Shown here piece by piece: positions 38,781 through 51,928 of a DNA stretch of 64,000 bases. The stretch is from Acanthornis magna (taxonomy: Eukaryota; Chordata; Aves; Passeriformes; Acanthizidae). The translations under genes were made by a program, and so were the position numbers. The first letter of the stretch is position 1. The number at the start of each line of letters is the position of its first letter. The stretch is taken from positions 5,531,501 through 5,595,500 of the forward strand of contig JAWUZG010000970.1 in NCBI GenBank assembly GCA_036785705.1, in the 5' to 3' direction. The notes under the pieces are model-generated. The model did no database searches and was not told where the DNA came from. It worked only from the letters and a program-made list of their open reading frames with translations.

Positions 38781-39976
38781 GTCCAATTACCTGTCTTTGT
38801 AATAAATGCTTGCTGTTATCACAGACAAACAGAGGATTATTTCTGAAAGGCAAAGACAATTGAAAAAAGTAGAATTTGGTTTGACTAGTGTTCAGAACTT
38901 CTGCTGCCTTAGAAGTGTCATTGGACTGACCCTCATGAGGAGGAGTGATAGGCACCCAGCGGTCAGACAGATCTCCGTGTGAGAGCATGCAGTGAATGTA
39001 ATCCTCAGGGACATTTCACTCCTCTGTGCCTTGGAGAGATTTCCTCTTTTGAAAGCTTTTAGTGTGCTGTTGAATTCATTTCTTTTGATTATCATTAAGG
39101 AAGAACAACTTACCATGCGGTATTTTGGAGGGGTTTGCTTTGGGGGTTGAGGAGATTGCAACAGCTAAAACAGCCACATGATTTTGGTCAACCACGGGAA
39201 AAAAATGGGTGGGTGGGAGGACAGACTGCTTGGGGTTTTATTTTCTTTCAGCAGGAAACTGACATTTTAAACTTGTGTGGTACAGACTGATAATAATTTG
39301 CTCAGACCAGCACCTGACATGAGTTTGTTACAAGCCTGTTAGCTGTTTTCTAATAACAGACTGCTGCATCACTGCACGGTGGGAAATTAAAAGTGCTTGA
39401 TAGGAATAGATGGAATGGGAGGGTAAAGTAAGGTAGATTATGTGTAAAAAGCTTTTGGAGCATTAAGCTTAGAGTTTTATAAATGGGAAGGTTTGTCCTA
39501 AGTTTGGCATCTGTCTTCCCCCTTCTATTTACGTGTGCTTCACAACATTTGGTTATTTGCATTTCTTTATGTATACATTCTCTCCTCCTGTAACTGGGAG
39601 TAGCAACAGCAAACTTACTGAATAAGAATAAGGTACTTTGAAAGATAATGAGATACAAAGTGTGAGAAGACACCAAAATTAAACTCATTATAAATGCTTC
39701 TATGAAGAAACCATAGTGGTCAGGTATTTTCACACTTCTCTTATGTGGGCCTCTTCTGTCTCAGATATTTATAAGGCTGTGAACTACAGCCACAGCTTTT
39801 CTATGTGGTTTTCTTTAGTGCTGCATGATCACTGTTTCACAGCTTTTGTGTTTTTCAAAGTAAAGAAATACATGTCCAAGAATTCCCAGAAATTCCTTTT
39901 CTTATTGAGGCTAAGTTAGTATCATTCTAGGAATTACAGTTTCTTCATTCTAATGATCCAAATCCCTGTTTCCTAG
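38781..39976 (+). other. VPS41: VPS41 intron (1.2 kb)
   Basis: Begins with the weak donor GTCCAA. A GGGTGGGTGGGAGG tract lies near 39208. A 127-codon minus-strand open frame (39733-39350) shows no recognisable domain. I see no repeat or gene. Confidence 0.8.
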
Positions 39977-40043
39977 ATTTGCTCGGTAAAAGAACGGCAT
40001 GCCAGTGAAATGCGTGATCTTCCAAACCGCTACGTGGAAATAG
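39977..40043 (+). CDS. VPS41: VPS41 exon G, propeller
   Basis: 67 bases, starts in phase 0 and ends one base into a codon; acceptor TCCTAG, donor GTATGG. It encodes ICSVKERHASEMRDLPNRYV then EI, about residues 240-261. Val240 of human is Ile and Ser255 is Asn. The KERHASEMRDLP stretch is identical to the recalled human protein. Confidence 0.97.
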
Positions 40044-43000
40044 GTATGGTTGTATAAATGCACTCCTTTTCAAAAGCTTTTAAGGTCTGCTTTTACATTC
40101 TAGCCAGAAAAAACTTTTACACTTTGGAGGCAACATGTAGTTGTGACATAAATGTCTCCTCATTTTTAGTTGATTAAGTTGTCGTAATGCACTCTTGCAT
40201 AGGTATGAGGGGTTTTTTTATAGAGAGCCTTAAGTTCTATGATCATCTAAAATCAGAGATACTTGTGTGAACAGTGGATGCCTAAACTTTCCCGCCATAC
40301 AGACCCCTTTCGAGAACTCGGATTTTCATCTTGGCTAAATGATTAATGGTCAGTGTAGTAGTAGAGAGAAAATAGATACTACTTTTTTTGGTTATATGTT
40401 GCTTGACTACACTGCTCATAACTTTTTTTTTTTTTTTTCCCCTTAAAATGTCTGGTATAGTGCTAGGAAATTGATTTTAATTTTTTTTTGTTTCCGTTCT
40501 TGGCTTCTGAATTTTGTATTTTCTCTTGCTTTCTTATTTTTCCAGCTAATCTGACTTGTATATGTTTTTATTATTGCTCATTATTGGAAACGTTCTTGAT
40601 AAAATGTATATATTAAGTGAAGTGTGAAGTGGAATTCAAAGAAAATTTGGAAGGAAAGTGGGGATGTAAACAAAAAGTCACACTGTCCCCAGAAGCATCT
40701 ACTGGGAAAAGGCAGTATCTAGGAACAGATAGTGCTGGGAAGATAAACAGGCCCTCTTGGGCTCTGCAGACCAGAGTGGGCAACAATTTGTAAACTTTGG
40801 TGCTCCCTTGACTGGAATAACATGCGATTGTAGGTAGGGTGTTCCAGCAAGATCCTGAATAGTTTCAGTTTGGAATGGTGCATGACATAGGTGTATATGT
40901 GCTCTGGTTTCTGATTTCAGGAAAGAACTGTTCTAAAATAGCTTCTGAAAATCAGCTAGGAAACTTGTTAAACTCTGTAGGGACTCTCCATACTGAGAGA
41001 TTGGTGGCATGCCTGACAGTTAACTGAAATCTGAAAACTATATGTTGTTTAAGATTACATAGTCCAAACAGACTATTTAACTGCAGAATTCTAGGATATT
41101 TGCAAGAATTTTATCAAAGAAAAGTTGAGTAATGAGTTTTAGCCTCAGATCTTGTATATATTTTCTGTACCTGCAAGCAGCTTTTAGAAAATAACTAAAT
41201 GTGTTTGGTCGCATAGTGACAAGTAAACAGAGACAACTTCTACTTCACCTATAATGTGTTTATATGAATGGTGCTAGTCTTACGTGACTGTCTATTGGAA
41301 CTTGATTAAAAAACATAAAAAGCTGTCATCAGGCTATTTAGGTGCAGACATGAAGGACAGAGATCTTTGGGGAAGTAACTTTTCCATGTAAAAATTTTTG
41401 GCCTATGGTTTTCTCTGTATTCTAGAGGATTGGTATTTTATCTTGCTTAACCTGTTAACGATGTGCTTGAGATTTTTCTTCCTAGTTTCAGGTCAAAGTA
41501 CTAAAATTGCTCTGCCAAATGCTGTCAGCATCACTCATTAGAACTTGGGAGGATTGGGAGGGAAAAAGAGAGAGAAATTGCTTGTTCAAGTCTCAGTATA
41601 AATTAAAATAGCCTTTCATATAGTCACATAGAAGGTCTTCTTGACAGGAGTATGTCATGCCATGACATCTATTTCGATTTTATTTCAACATTGCTTTTCA
41701 AAGGCATAGCTGGAAGGTCTGATTTTATATCAGACCTGCAACCAGTATAGATTTTTTGCAAGACCACTAATATCCTAAGTGGATGCCTAAGTTGATACAC
41801 TTGCATAAAGTAAAGAATTTATACAAGGCAAGAATATCCTTCAGTGGCAGGATCACTGAGTATCATTTAGATGTTTTGACTCATAAGATCTTGTCTACAG
41901 ACTTATGAAGAATTAAACCCTTAACACAGCATTACTTTTGTCATATTTAGTGGTTTTTCAATTTAAGGGTTTTTCAATTTTTTTATCCCTGCTTTTACAA
42001 TTTTGCACCTGGAACAAAAATCAGAAGTGGAGCAGGAAACTTCAGAGTTGCTTCTCTGCTTATCAGGGTAATATATATGGAGTCTATGATAAAAGAGTGT
42101 TTTCTCATGTCTCAAAAATTTCAGGTTTATGCTGTTTTAGAGCCATTCTGAGGGCCCCTATGTTCCATGGTGGTATCATAGTGATGGCATTAGTAGATAA
42201 TAAATGTTTTGCAGCCCAGTGAATAAGGAAATAATATTTCTTGCATTGCAAGTTAGGTGCATAGGATCCTGTTTAACAAGGTACCTCCTCATCTTCTGTT
42301 TCTGTCCTAAGAATTAGCTGTACTTATTCTAAGGTGGGAAATAATTACAGTGTCTACTGTGATGCTAAACCAGATAGCCCATAGTGCGGGAAAGTTACAT
42401 CACTGAACTGTTCTAGCTATTTTATCTTAAAGAAGATAATGCTGTGATTACCTGTAAGAGAAAATAGATGAATTATACAGGGGTCATGCACTGAGATCTA
42501 TGTGACATTGCTAATTTTATTTACATCTTTTAGTATATTAGTGGTGCTTTTCTTCAGTAGTCTTTTCTACTGTTTTTGCTATAGTTCATTGCCTCTGTGA
42601 GTCTTCATTCAGTGTCAAAGATAAATTCCAGTGAATGTTTCTATTTAGGTTTAAACATATGTTAGCTGAGCAGATCCTATCAGTTTAGCTCTGTCAGCTA
42701 CAGCTGTGAAGTAGTGTATTGATTAGAAAGTATTGGTATTGAATTACAGGCTTAACGTGGACTAAATGCTATTGTGATCCCTCTTAAAGAGTGCTTGACC
42801 TCTGTGCTCACTCCTGAAGCATGTACAAAAGCTGTAATGCTGCACAGCTTCTGGTCTGAACAGGGAACCGTTCCTCCACTGGAACCCATGAGAAGGCCAA
42901 TTGCTAAATAACTAATTAGCACTTTTCAGTTAATATAATGCCTTTTCAAAGGAAAACGGATCATCTAGTCTTCCTTGGCCATGTCAGGATTTTATATACT

Positions 43001-46000
43001 TTTATGGAGAAGTACATTATCTCTGCCTCAGTTACTCAGGTTATTAATGATAACAGAAAATAGAGATTAACACCAGAAGTATATAAAAGACTTCAAATTG
43101 ATTAGAGAGTTCCTATTCAATTTATTTTTGCTCAAATTTTATCCGAGGAATCTCAGCTTAATTCCAGGTACCAGCCAAGCAGCAATGTCTCTTGAGTACT
43201 TGTCCCCCTTTGCATTCTACCAAATTTCCCACAAAGCAGATTTCAGGTTTAAAAATTACATGTTTTAAGGCTATGCTTGCAACAACACATCTGTATGTTT
43301 TATGAGGGCATAGCTTCACACCTGCATGGCAAGTTAGCATCATGCTGAGATTGCACATTTCAGTCTGAAAAGAAAACACAGGAATATTTATTTTCTTGTT
43401 TGTAAAGTGAGATTAATGGGATCTAATGTACTGACATATATCTCTTTATATAGACAGAATGTAAAGCTTAATTGATAAATGTGATGATCAAGAAATTTAC
43501 TTCATGGGTGATCTATGCAAACATTTCATTGAAGCAAGTCTGCTGTACTTTGAAAAGAAAAAAAAAATCAAATGTAGAACCTGTAATTTTTAAATTTCTT
43601 CATAAAATGAGTCAAAATTTTTCAAGATTTTGACTTCTTTGTCATCAAACCTAAGAATTTCTAAGCCCCAAAGTTCTTCAAGACTAAATATTTTCCCTGT
43701 TGGTTAACAGTTTTCTCAGTTCAATGGAAAAAAGTTTTTCGGAAATCAGCTTTGAAGCTAAGTGATACTTATGTGGAACCTCTGCTTGTCCTCTAGTTGG
43801 AACTGAATTCACACAGTGTTGGAAAAAGTAACAAAGTTATATTTTATATCAAATGCAACTCCATGCACAAGATAATAGCTAATCAAAGCATGCCATTTTG
43901 CATTCTGTTTTGGTTTGCATAAATTACCTAGTACACTAAAAGCATCTTCAAAATTTGCATTCATTGTTATAGGCCACAGTGCAGCATACCCTTAAGTGTT
44001 CTCAAGATGGTATCTCTACCACCAGTGCTTTTAGTTGAAACAGTGTGCCCACTGAAATCAAAGATAAAACCCTCTGACCAGAATTTTACTCTTTAAATTC
44101 TACTGTGGTAAAGCAAGGGCTGCTTTTTGAGGTTTGACTAAACTAAACAGACTCCTTCTAGTTTCAGCATGACACATATGTGTGTATCTTTAAATCCCAG
44201 AGAACATGGCTTTATAGAGTTTGGGTAAATAATATAGCATATATACATATATCGTTTAATTTCTGTAGTTTGGTGTATTTCATACGTTTTGTTTAATGAG
44301 CAGCAAAAAAGATTTACAGGTTTCTTCATTTTGCTTCCTGGTAATTTGTTTGACAGCTGTACATAGATGTTGAACATGGAGTAGATCCACTGTCAGCATA
44401 TCTTATATCTCCTCTTAAGACGGGCGTAAACATGTATGACAGATGGCCATACCTCAGTCATTTCCATTTATTTCAATACTACATTTGCTTTAATTATTTT
44501 GCATCCTTTTCAAATTAACATTTCTGCAGTGCCTTTGTGTTAGATTTCTTTTCTTCATGAGCACAACATAGTGCCCAGAAAGTAAGTAAAATTAACCTAT
44601 TATTGTTATGTGCAGCTGTAACTTACATCCTTTTTTTTCAGTAAGACTTTTTTGATTAGCAGCATCAAAGGTTTTTATCAGGTCAAGAAGCACTGTCTAT
44701 GCCAGTTATTCTTTGTTCAAGGCTGTAGCAGCAGAGCTAGGGCATTGTGTTTCAACAAGGCCTCTTGAGAAGGATGAGCTGAGAGAAAGCTGAAAGTGAA
44801 ACCAAGGAAACTAAACTCTATTTAAAAACATAACTTGAAGTGGTGATTTTTATTTATTTGGGTTTTTTTGTTTCACAGATCAATACTTCTGCTTGATCTT
44901 AAATACACTATTACACTGGGCACTGCAAGCATTTTCACTGACAAAGGGACTAAAGTTCTAGTATAAGACTAAGAAGCACACATTGATTTTAAAACCATCT
45001 CTATAATCATGATAAATGATTAATGATAATTCATTGTGCTGTTTTCCTTTTCAAACACAAACCACAGTATTTTACATGCCTTTGAGAGCCTTGTCTTGGC
45101 CTTTCTTTAAAGCTGAGTTTAAAGTTTCTTTGATAGTATTATGGATTTCACTTTGTTCTTTTTCTATTCCATGTTTTTCCTCCTGCCTTCCATGTTGTTT
45201 TAAAATGCCAAATACTAAATTGTAAACTGAGAATAAGAGATGTAGTTGTTTCTGAACTGGTTTGTTTAAAATCATCTCTGAGAGCAGCATGTGACAGTCA
45301 AAACAGTCTCATCAATCTTGCAGCCTAGGACAAGATAATTATGTACATAGTTACAAATGTAAACCTATTCTCTGAATTGTTTGAGTGCTCTACCCTTGTG
45401 TCATAGTTTGGTCCCTCAGTGATGCCAAAATGTCAGCAGTCATTAAAAGAAAAACAGTATTTGCTTATTCATTGAGAGACAGGCATCAAATATGTACTCT
45501 ATTTCATTCTATTGTTTTCTCCTTTTCAAGGAAGACAGTTATTTCTCCTGTTCCTTTTTATTTTCTTAGCTAAAGAGTATTAGCTTTATTTTTAATGTCA
45601 TTATGCTGTATTTTCTGTTCACCTTGCTAAAATAATTAGTAACTTCTAGTAAATATATATCTATTAATAATGTAATGTACTGAACAGTAAGGAAGAAAAC
45701 TTTATTTTACCTACTTATGCTTAAATTCTCCTAAAACCATGTTTTGGGAGAAAATAATGAGGTACCTGATGCTTTTGTAAAAGCTTATAGTTGCAAGGCT
45801 TTCTAATGTAAACACTTGGATGATTCCTGTTTTGGGCCCCATGAGAGAGGGCGCAAATAAGGGGGGCACTGTAAATCCAACAGAGTAAAAATAAATAGCT
45901 ATTTCTGTGGCAGAGGTCTCATTTACTGAGTCCTTTTGTAAATACAGTTCAGCACTCTGTTTTTCTTTCTCTTTCTTGAAATAGTCCTCATGTAACTATC

Positions 46001-46575
46001 TTGATTTCAAGACCAATTTTAGAAAATTATGTTTTCAGTTTTATGAACAAGAAAAGATGCTATGAGCTGTGTTTTCTTTGTAATGAGTGTATCTGTAAAT
46101 TATTCTGTGATGTTTAAAGTGATGATAAATAAATAATGATCTTTGTGTTTTCATATATCATACCAATACATGTAGCAGGTGCGATTCTCTTATGGCCACC
46201 TGAACTTGCTGCAAATATGCAGACTAATGAAGCTGTACTACTTATTGCCTATTTTATTGAGTTTTATTTTTGTTTTGCTTCCTTTTTTCAATGTGATTAC
46301 TGAAAATCAGATTGAACCTTCATTTGAAATGTTTCATCTCTAGCATATCCTGGAGCACAAGCATTTCTTTTTGCAAGCTTTAATGCAATTTAATCTGTTA
46401 AATGTAGATTTTCATCTGATCCAACTGGGAAATCTGTGAGTTTGTTTTATGTATTGAGTCTTCATGTCTCTGAAGTTCTGTATGCTGTTGATTGTCGCCT
46501 AAAATCATGTGGTTTTCTTAGGTAGTACTTCAGACACATTATGTTTTAAGTCTGTTTTTCTCTGCTGTATTTCAG
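40044..46575 (+). other. VPS41: VPS41 intron (6.5 kb)
   Basis: AT-rich with a 16-base poly-T at 40423-40438 and a POU-like TTTGCATAAATTA near 43914. I recognise no transposon, RNA gene or exon in it. Confidence 0.8.
40423..40438. repeat. Poly-T run (16)
   Basis: Homopolymer in the 6.5-kb intron, length likely variable. Confidence 0.9.
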
Positions 46576-46673
46576 TTTTCCAATTTGACACCGAATTCTA
46601 CATCAGTGGACTTGCACCTATCTGTGACCAGCTTGTTATACTTTCATATGTAAAGGAGGTCTCCGAAAAAACG
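46576..46673 (+). CDS. VPS41: VPS41 exon H, last propeller blades
   Basis: 98 bases; its first two bases complete a split valine codon and it ends in phase 0. Acceptor TTTCAG, donor GTAGGT. It encodes FQFDTEFYISGLAPICDQLV, then ILSYVKEVSEKT, about residues 262-294. The serine of LSYVK aligns with human Ser285, site of the reported pathogenic S285P change, and is conserved. Confidence 0.97.
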
Positions 46674-48799
46674 GTAGGTTTTTAATCTCAGAGTTTCTTC
46701 ACAATATTATTTGACCTGTGAGTTGGGCCTTAAACTAATCACGCAAGTATAATTATCTGAGAAAAGGTTTGTAGTCTGCTGGTAGTGAACAGGGCTTGAA
46801 ACTTCTCTGACCTCTAAAACAAAGTCAGTGGAGGTGATGTTGAAGGCTATTGTGCTTACCTTTCAAAAATCATGTTTGGGTTCCTTTTTTTCTTGCAGCA
46901 TGCAGAGAAGGTCTCTAGCTAGCCCTTCTGGCTCCTTTTTCCTTCCTTTTCTCCCCACTCCCTCTTTTTCTCCCGTTTTCTGTCTTTCTTCGTGATGTTT
47001 CTGCACCAGAAGAAGTGAAGAACCTTGTTTAGCCGTAAGAGGAACTTGCTGACAATGCACCTCAAAAGAGAGTAGTGAAGTTGATCAGCTCAAGCAATAA
47101 GAGTCACTGCAGGGTGGAATGATTGATTGTGAGCAAGCAGCATCATTGTCTCCCTTCCTTCTAAGATCTTTAGTTGTGTACACCCAGATCCATGTGTGGA
47201 TAGGTAGAAATTAGAATTCATGTCAGCTGTTTTTACTGTGCGCAGACAAGTGCCGTGTCTGTCTCCAACATTGATTTCATATTGCCAAATAAAAGGCAAG
47301 GCAGTGGAGGATATCCTTGAAGCTGCGGTGTGAGAATGGCAGATGCTCTTGATCATCTCTTTGATAAGTATGTCTGCATTAGACAACCATCACCATAGTA
47401 ACCTTAAGAAACTGGGTGCACAAGTTACTAGGCAATGAAATGCTTGTAGGTTCAAACAAATGCTCGAGCCTTCTGAAATCAATGGGGTTAGCTTCTAGTT
47501 CTGCTTCAGGATGTCAGATTATTATTTCTTTATTTATATTTAGGAGAAAAATAATGTCACAGCAAAGTTTCCCAAAAGAGTCAGCACAGTAGTCCTCTGG
47601 TGTGGGAGAGTTGGTGAAAGAAAAGAAAGCAGACAAATGGGATAAGGAAGGGGGAGGAAAAGGTGGGTTGAAATGGTAGAGAGCAAGGAAATTGGGAAGC
47701 CACAGTTAATGAAAAAGTAGTACTGGAAAGGAACTAGTATGAAGGAGATAGTGACTGCTAAAGGTTAAAGTCATTTTAATTGCTTTAGGAAAGAAAGATG
47801 AAAAGGGAATTTCAGGTGATACAATGGTAAATGAACATAGGAAAAAGTTTTTTTCATGTATTTGCTTTTAATTAGCCTTTTAAACAAACTCCAAATGCTG
47901 GACTTCACTAACTTCTCGGTTCTCTGGGTAACTGTGGAAGGAACAGAAGTACAGTTGTCCCTGACACTGTGTCTGTGTCCTGTTGTGGTGGAAACACCTT
48001 TGTTAGTGTCTTGGCTCTGTGGAGCCTGAACTGCCTGAGCTTGCAGCAGAATTGCTGCTCACTACAAATGTCCTGTGGTTGCAAGGAGCATTGGTCTTCT
48101 ACACTTGATTTCACAGCTTGCAAATGACAGCTTCCTACTTGTTACTAATTAGATCAGAACTGAACTTGTTTTGAAAGGTTTTTTTGTTTGGGTTTTGGTT
48201 TTATTTTATGGAACAGTTAAACTGAGAAAAAACTCAAGTGATGGTACTTCCAAATGGGTAGGTTAGAGCGTTTAAATCCATTTTCTATGTGTCTTTCCTC
48301 TTTCATTCTGTATTGTGCTATAAATCACAAGAAGTAGTAAATATAGGATTGTCTTGGACCTTGACTTAGTTAAAATGCAGCTAGTTGAAGACAGTAGTTT
48401 CCCTTGGACAGAAGGTGAAAATCCATGATGTCATCTTACCATAACCACCTACATTGCACTTGAAAGTTCATTTTACTCTAAGTTCATCAGAACAATAAAG
48501 GTTTTGTATTATTCTCAGATTAATTTTTTCCCTGCTGCTGCTGGCTGCTTAAAATCAAACACCAGCTTTTAAAAAAAAACTAAATTCATCTTGATACCAG
48601 AATATCACTGTCTAATAGAGCTCTGTCCTTCAGGGCATGAGCCCAGTTGGGTGTGGGTCCAAAATTGTTCTGTTACTTGTTGAATGAAGCAATTGATCAT
48701 CTGTGATAGCCCTGAAAACTTCTGTGACCAAGAGCAGAAAAGTAGTGAGCAGACTCAGTGGTAGGATGTATACCTCTATGCCTCCTTCTCCACACTGAT

Positions 48800-49760
48800 C
48801 TCTTCAAGGGAAGTGTCTTCATTTGATAGACAGGTGTCTGCTTAGGAAGGTGGGAACTTTCCTTAGAACAGAGAATGTGAATCCCCTTCCCTCCAAATTA
48901 TTATAACTTTAGAATCAAGGGCTCTCAGGCAAAGGTATGGGAAAAGGAATAAGAGTTTTTTTTACTAGTATCTATAATGAGGTAAACAATCAGTAACAAA
49001 AAAAACACTAAACAAGGTAAAAAAACAGTAAACAAAACAAAAAAAAACTCGGTGGCAAATGTCCCTGGGCTGTCAGGCACTTTCCCGTTTGGTGCAGTCA
49101 CGGTCACAGCCAGCAGGGGCGCTGTTGGGCTCCTAGACCAGCAGGGCAGGTGCAATGACTCCCGGGAAGCTGCAGATGGCGCTGTGGCGCAAGGTTGGAT
49201 CTGTGTCATGCATGTAATGGCCGACAGGCTGGAGCAGGGTGGAGCGCAGATGGACAAAGCGCAGCAAGGAGATGGAACGGCCAGGTGGGCTCGCCTGAGC
49301 CAGCCAGCAGAGGAGGCAGCAGAAGCTTCGCAGCTGTGGCAGGCAAGGCGTGGGGCGGCAGCAGGCAGGGCGAGGAGTGGCAGCAGGCGAGGGGTCTCGT
49401 TCTGCTGCAGCGCAGCTGGGAAACGCGCCCTCCCGGAGGGTAGAAGGGACCGGGATCCCGTCCTCCCCCATCCCAAGTGAGAACTCACCGAACAGGTAGA
49501 GAGAAAAACCAGTGCAAAACTGGGCCTTTTCTGCAGTTGCAGCTAAAAAGCAGAGCCGCCTTTTCCCCCTGCTCTCTCCTCCGAGAGTTGTGAGCGAGAG
49601 AGTGTCCTGTTATCAAGTCTTGCCATCTCTTGTTCCCATGCCTGCCCAGCAAAAAAGTCTTTGTCTCTTTTGTGAGAGTAAAATGGCCTCTAAGTACCGA
49701 TCGTTACTTGCCTAGCAACAGAATGGGAAAAATTCCACTTCCCCCCCCCCAACTTCCAAC
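48800..49760 (-). mobile_element. LTR-like interspersed repeat, antisense
   Basis: The left part (about 48830-48960: ACAGGTGTCTGCTTAGGAAG, ATTATTATAACTTTAGAATC, GGGCTCTCAGGCAAAGGTAT) and the A-rich stretch up to 49050 match, in my memory, a repeat frequent in passerine genomes in antisense to its transcript. A GC-rich CpG-bearing section follows to about 49600. Edges are uncertain and I found no target-site duplication. A 187-codon minus frame (49488-48925) is low-complexity and not a gene. Endogenous-retrovirus LTR is the best guess; no gag, pol or env sequence is present. Confidence 0.55.
49741..49750. repeat. Poly-C run (10)
   Basis: Ten C residues near the right edge of the GC-rich block. 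Confidence 0.85.
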
Positions 49761-49988
49761 AGGAGCAATCCAAGAGTAGGAGTAACTTTCTCTGAGTTCC
49801 AGATGCAATTACTCTGTGGAGAACAGCTTTGCAACTTGTATGATTCACAGCTGAGTACCAGTGCAAAGTACTGGATCTTTGTGAATGTTTGCAGCTGTTG
49901 AATTTCAGCCTTCTTGGTGGATGACCACCAGTTGGTATTGCTAAGGTAAATTATGTAGGATGCAACTAAGATGTTGTCATTTTCCTAG

Positions 49989-50118
49989 GAAGTGGAGTGT
50001 TGTGCAAGGCCTAGACTTGATATTGTACAACCCCTACCTGAGTCCTGTGAAGAGATCTCTTCTGATGCACTAACAGTACGAGGATTTCAAGAAAATGAAT
50101 GTCGTGATTATCATTTAG
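49989..50118 (+). CDS. VPS41: VPS41 exon I, propeller end
   Basis: 130 bases, starts phase 0, ends one base into a codon; acceptor TTCCTAG, donor GTAGGT. It encodes 43 residues beginning EVECCARPRLDIVQPLPESC and ending ENECRDYHL, about residues 295-337. The start is the most diverged part (human EREYCARP), while SSDALTVRGFQENECRDYHL is unchanged. Confidence 0.97.
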
Positions 50119-51812
50119 GTAGGTGTTCTCAATATCATTTTGTTTTGGGTTTTTTTGAAAACTTGCTTTAAAAAAGACTTGCTTTGGGAGTACCTAGCCT
50201 CCTTTTTAATTTTTATGTCATTTTTTTGTCATCTCCTTGAATAGATGTAACTGCTTACAACACTGAAGTGTAGAGTGGAAATACACAAGAGCCAGTCACA
50301 TAAAAGAAAACAAACGTGTATTTGAACATCATGATTTTTCATGCCATCTATTAGGTCAGACATACTGGAGAAGGCAGAAGAATATATCTCATGTAATGTC
50401 CAGTATTGTGGAAGGCAATCTTTGGTGGAGATTTATTCAACATGTGAGCCATAGGAGCTCTTTTTACACAAAGGGCTTCAGGCATAGCAAAATTAGTGGC
50501 ACAATGTCTAGAAAAGCTGCTTCAGAGGGAAAGATTGAATAAGTGTTATTTCAACAGTAAGATGCACCTGGGTCAACTTAAAAGGGGCACACTGATATTT
50601 AGCTTCCCTGTACTGACAAAGCTGTCAGTTATATAATGGACCCCAGAATGGTAATATGGAGTGAATAGGAACTGGATTTTGGCAAGTTCCACCTAGAAGA
50701 TAGCTTTAATTATGTAACAGGAAGGGAGATTAAGCCCTGGCACAATATATGCCGTCTTTTTAAGATTGGATAGTTTTCTGATCTATATGTTTGCATGGCA
50801 AAGCTGATGCAGAATTCCTTGGTGAAGATTATGTAGCCTGTGTTATACAGAAGCATTTCTTCTGGCTTTTATAATCCATGAATCTGAATTTTAAGCATCT
50901 CCTCTGGCAGCGTGCTTCAAATCATAGGCAGACCTCTTTGTGTACATCTATGCCCTTAAGCCAACTAGAAATATACTATATCTCCTCCTGACCTCAAAAA
51001 CATCTGTGCTGCTATCAACAGAATTGGGGTTTCTTTATAGATCTTCCAAAGCAGAACATTGTTGTTCACAGCTGTACTTTTATGCTTTATGAATAGTCTA
51101 GTTCATCTGACAAGTCTAAATGTTTTGTACAGCTTTAAGACAAGCATTATTTTGTGAATTGCTTATCACTTCAGGAGTGTATTTGTATGTGTTTATAGAA
51201 ACTGATGAGGACAGTGAGTGGTTTTCTCTTCTGTGCCTACAAAATATTGGTGTTTCTTCATGGTTCTGTGCAAATGATAACTATTCAGAACAATCATCTT
51301 CTGCATTTGATTTTACCTTTTAGTAGTTTTTCTTTGAGCTTACTCAAAAATAAAGGCTTATGGTATAAGAAAATGCATTATACATATAGCCTTAACTTGC
51401 AGCATTGTAATTGCATTGCTGTAATGATGTGCTATGTCCCCAGGAGTTATGGCGTCTATCACTTATGCTTTTGATGGCCTTGACCGTGATGGGAAGGATA
51501 AGTTTATTGCGAGCTGTGTAGTGTAATAGTCCTCTAAAAATATAATAATGGGTTCTAAACCATCATAAAGTTTACACATTGTGGATGAATCAGAATTTGC
51601 GATAAGCTGTAATGATCTTTCGAAAGATATTTTGCCATTTAAACCAGTTTTAATTTATTGGAGAATACAGCTTCCGAAAAAGTGTGTCCTGCAGGATAGC
51701 CTTGCTGTCTTCCTTGCATCTCCTCTTTCTAAATTCCCCTCAAGGGTGTACTAAAAAGCAGAACTTTACTTAAAATATAATAATAATAATAAAACTGTAT
51801 ATGCATTTGCAG
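50119..51812 (+). other. VPS41: VPS41 intron (1.7 kb)
   Basis: Ordinary AT-rich intron ending in TTTGCAG. I see no repeat, RNA gene or coding segment. Confidence 0.8.
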
Positions 51813-51928
51813 AGTATTCGGAAGGTGAATCGCTTTTTTATATCATCAGCCCAAGAGATGTGGTTGTGGCTAAAGAGCGGGACCAAGATGACCACATTGA
51901 CTGGCTTCTTGAAAAGAAGAAATACGAA
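51813..51928 (+). CDS. VPS41: VPS41 exon J, propeller-to-solenoid junction
   Basis: 116 bases; two bases complete a split Glu codon, ends in phase 0. Acceptor TTTGCAG followed by a second AG; donor GTAATT. It encodes YSEGESLFYIISPRDVVVAK, then ERDQDDHIDWLLEKKKYE, about residues 338-376. SPRDVVVAKERDQDDHIDWLLEKKKYEE closes the propeller and opens the first solenoid helices, and is almost unchanged from mammals. Confidence 0.97.

Larger units (their letters stand above)
46674..49988 (+). other. VPS41: VPS41 intron (3.3 kb) with LTR-like insertion
   Basis: The first 2.1 kb is ordinary intron. From about 48800 to 49760 a markedly GC- and CpG-richer block interrupts it and looks like an antisense LTR-type insertion, ending near a ten-C run at 49741-49750. 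The intron ends in TTTCCTAG. Confidence 0.75.

Noticed and set aside
48925..49488. 187-codon minus-strand open frame, the longest single frame in the window, with a hydrophobic C-terminal part
   Set aside because: It lies inside the GC-rich LTR-like block; the hydrophobic part comes from T-rich low-complexity DNA and no domain is recognisable.
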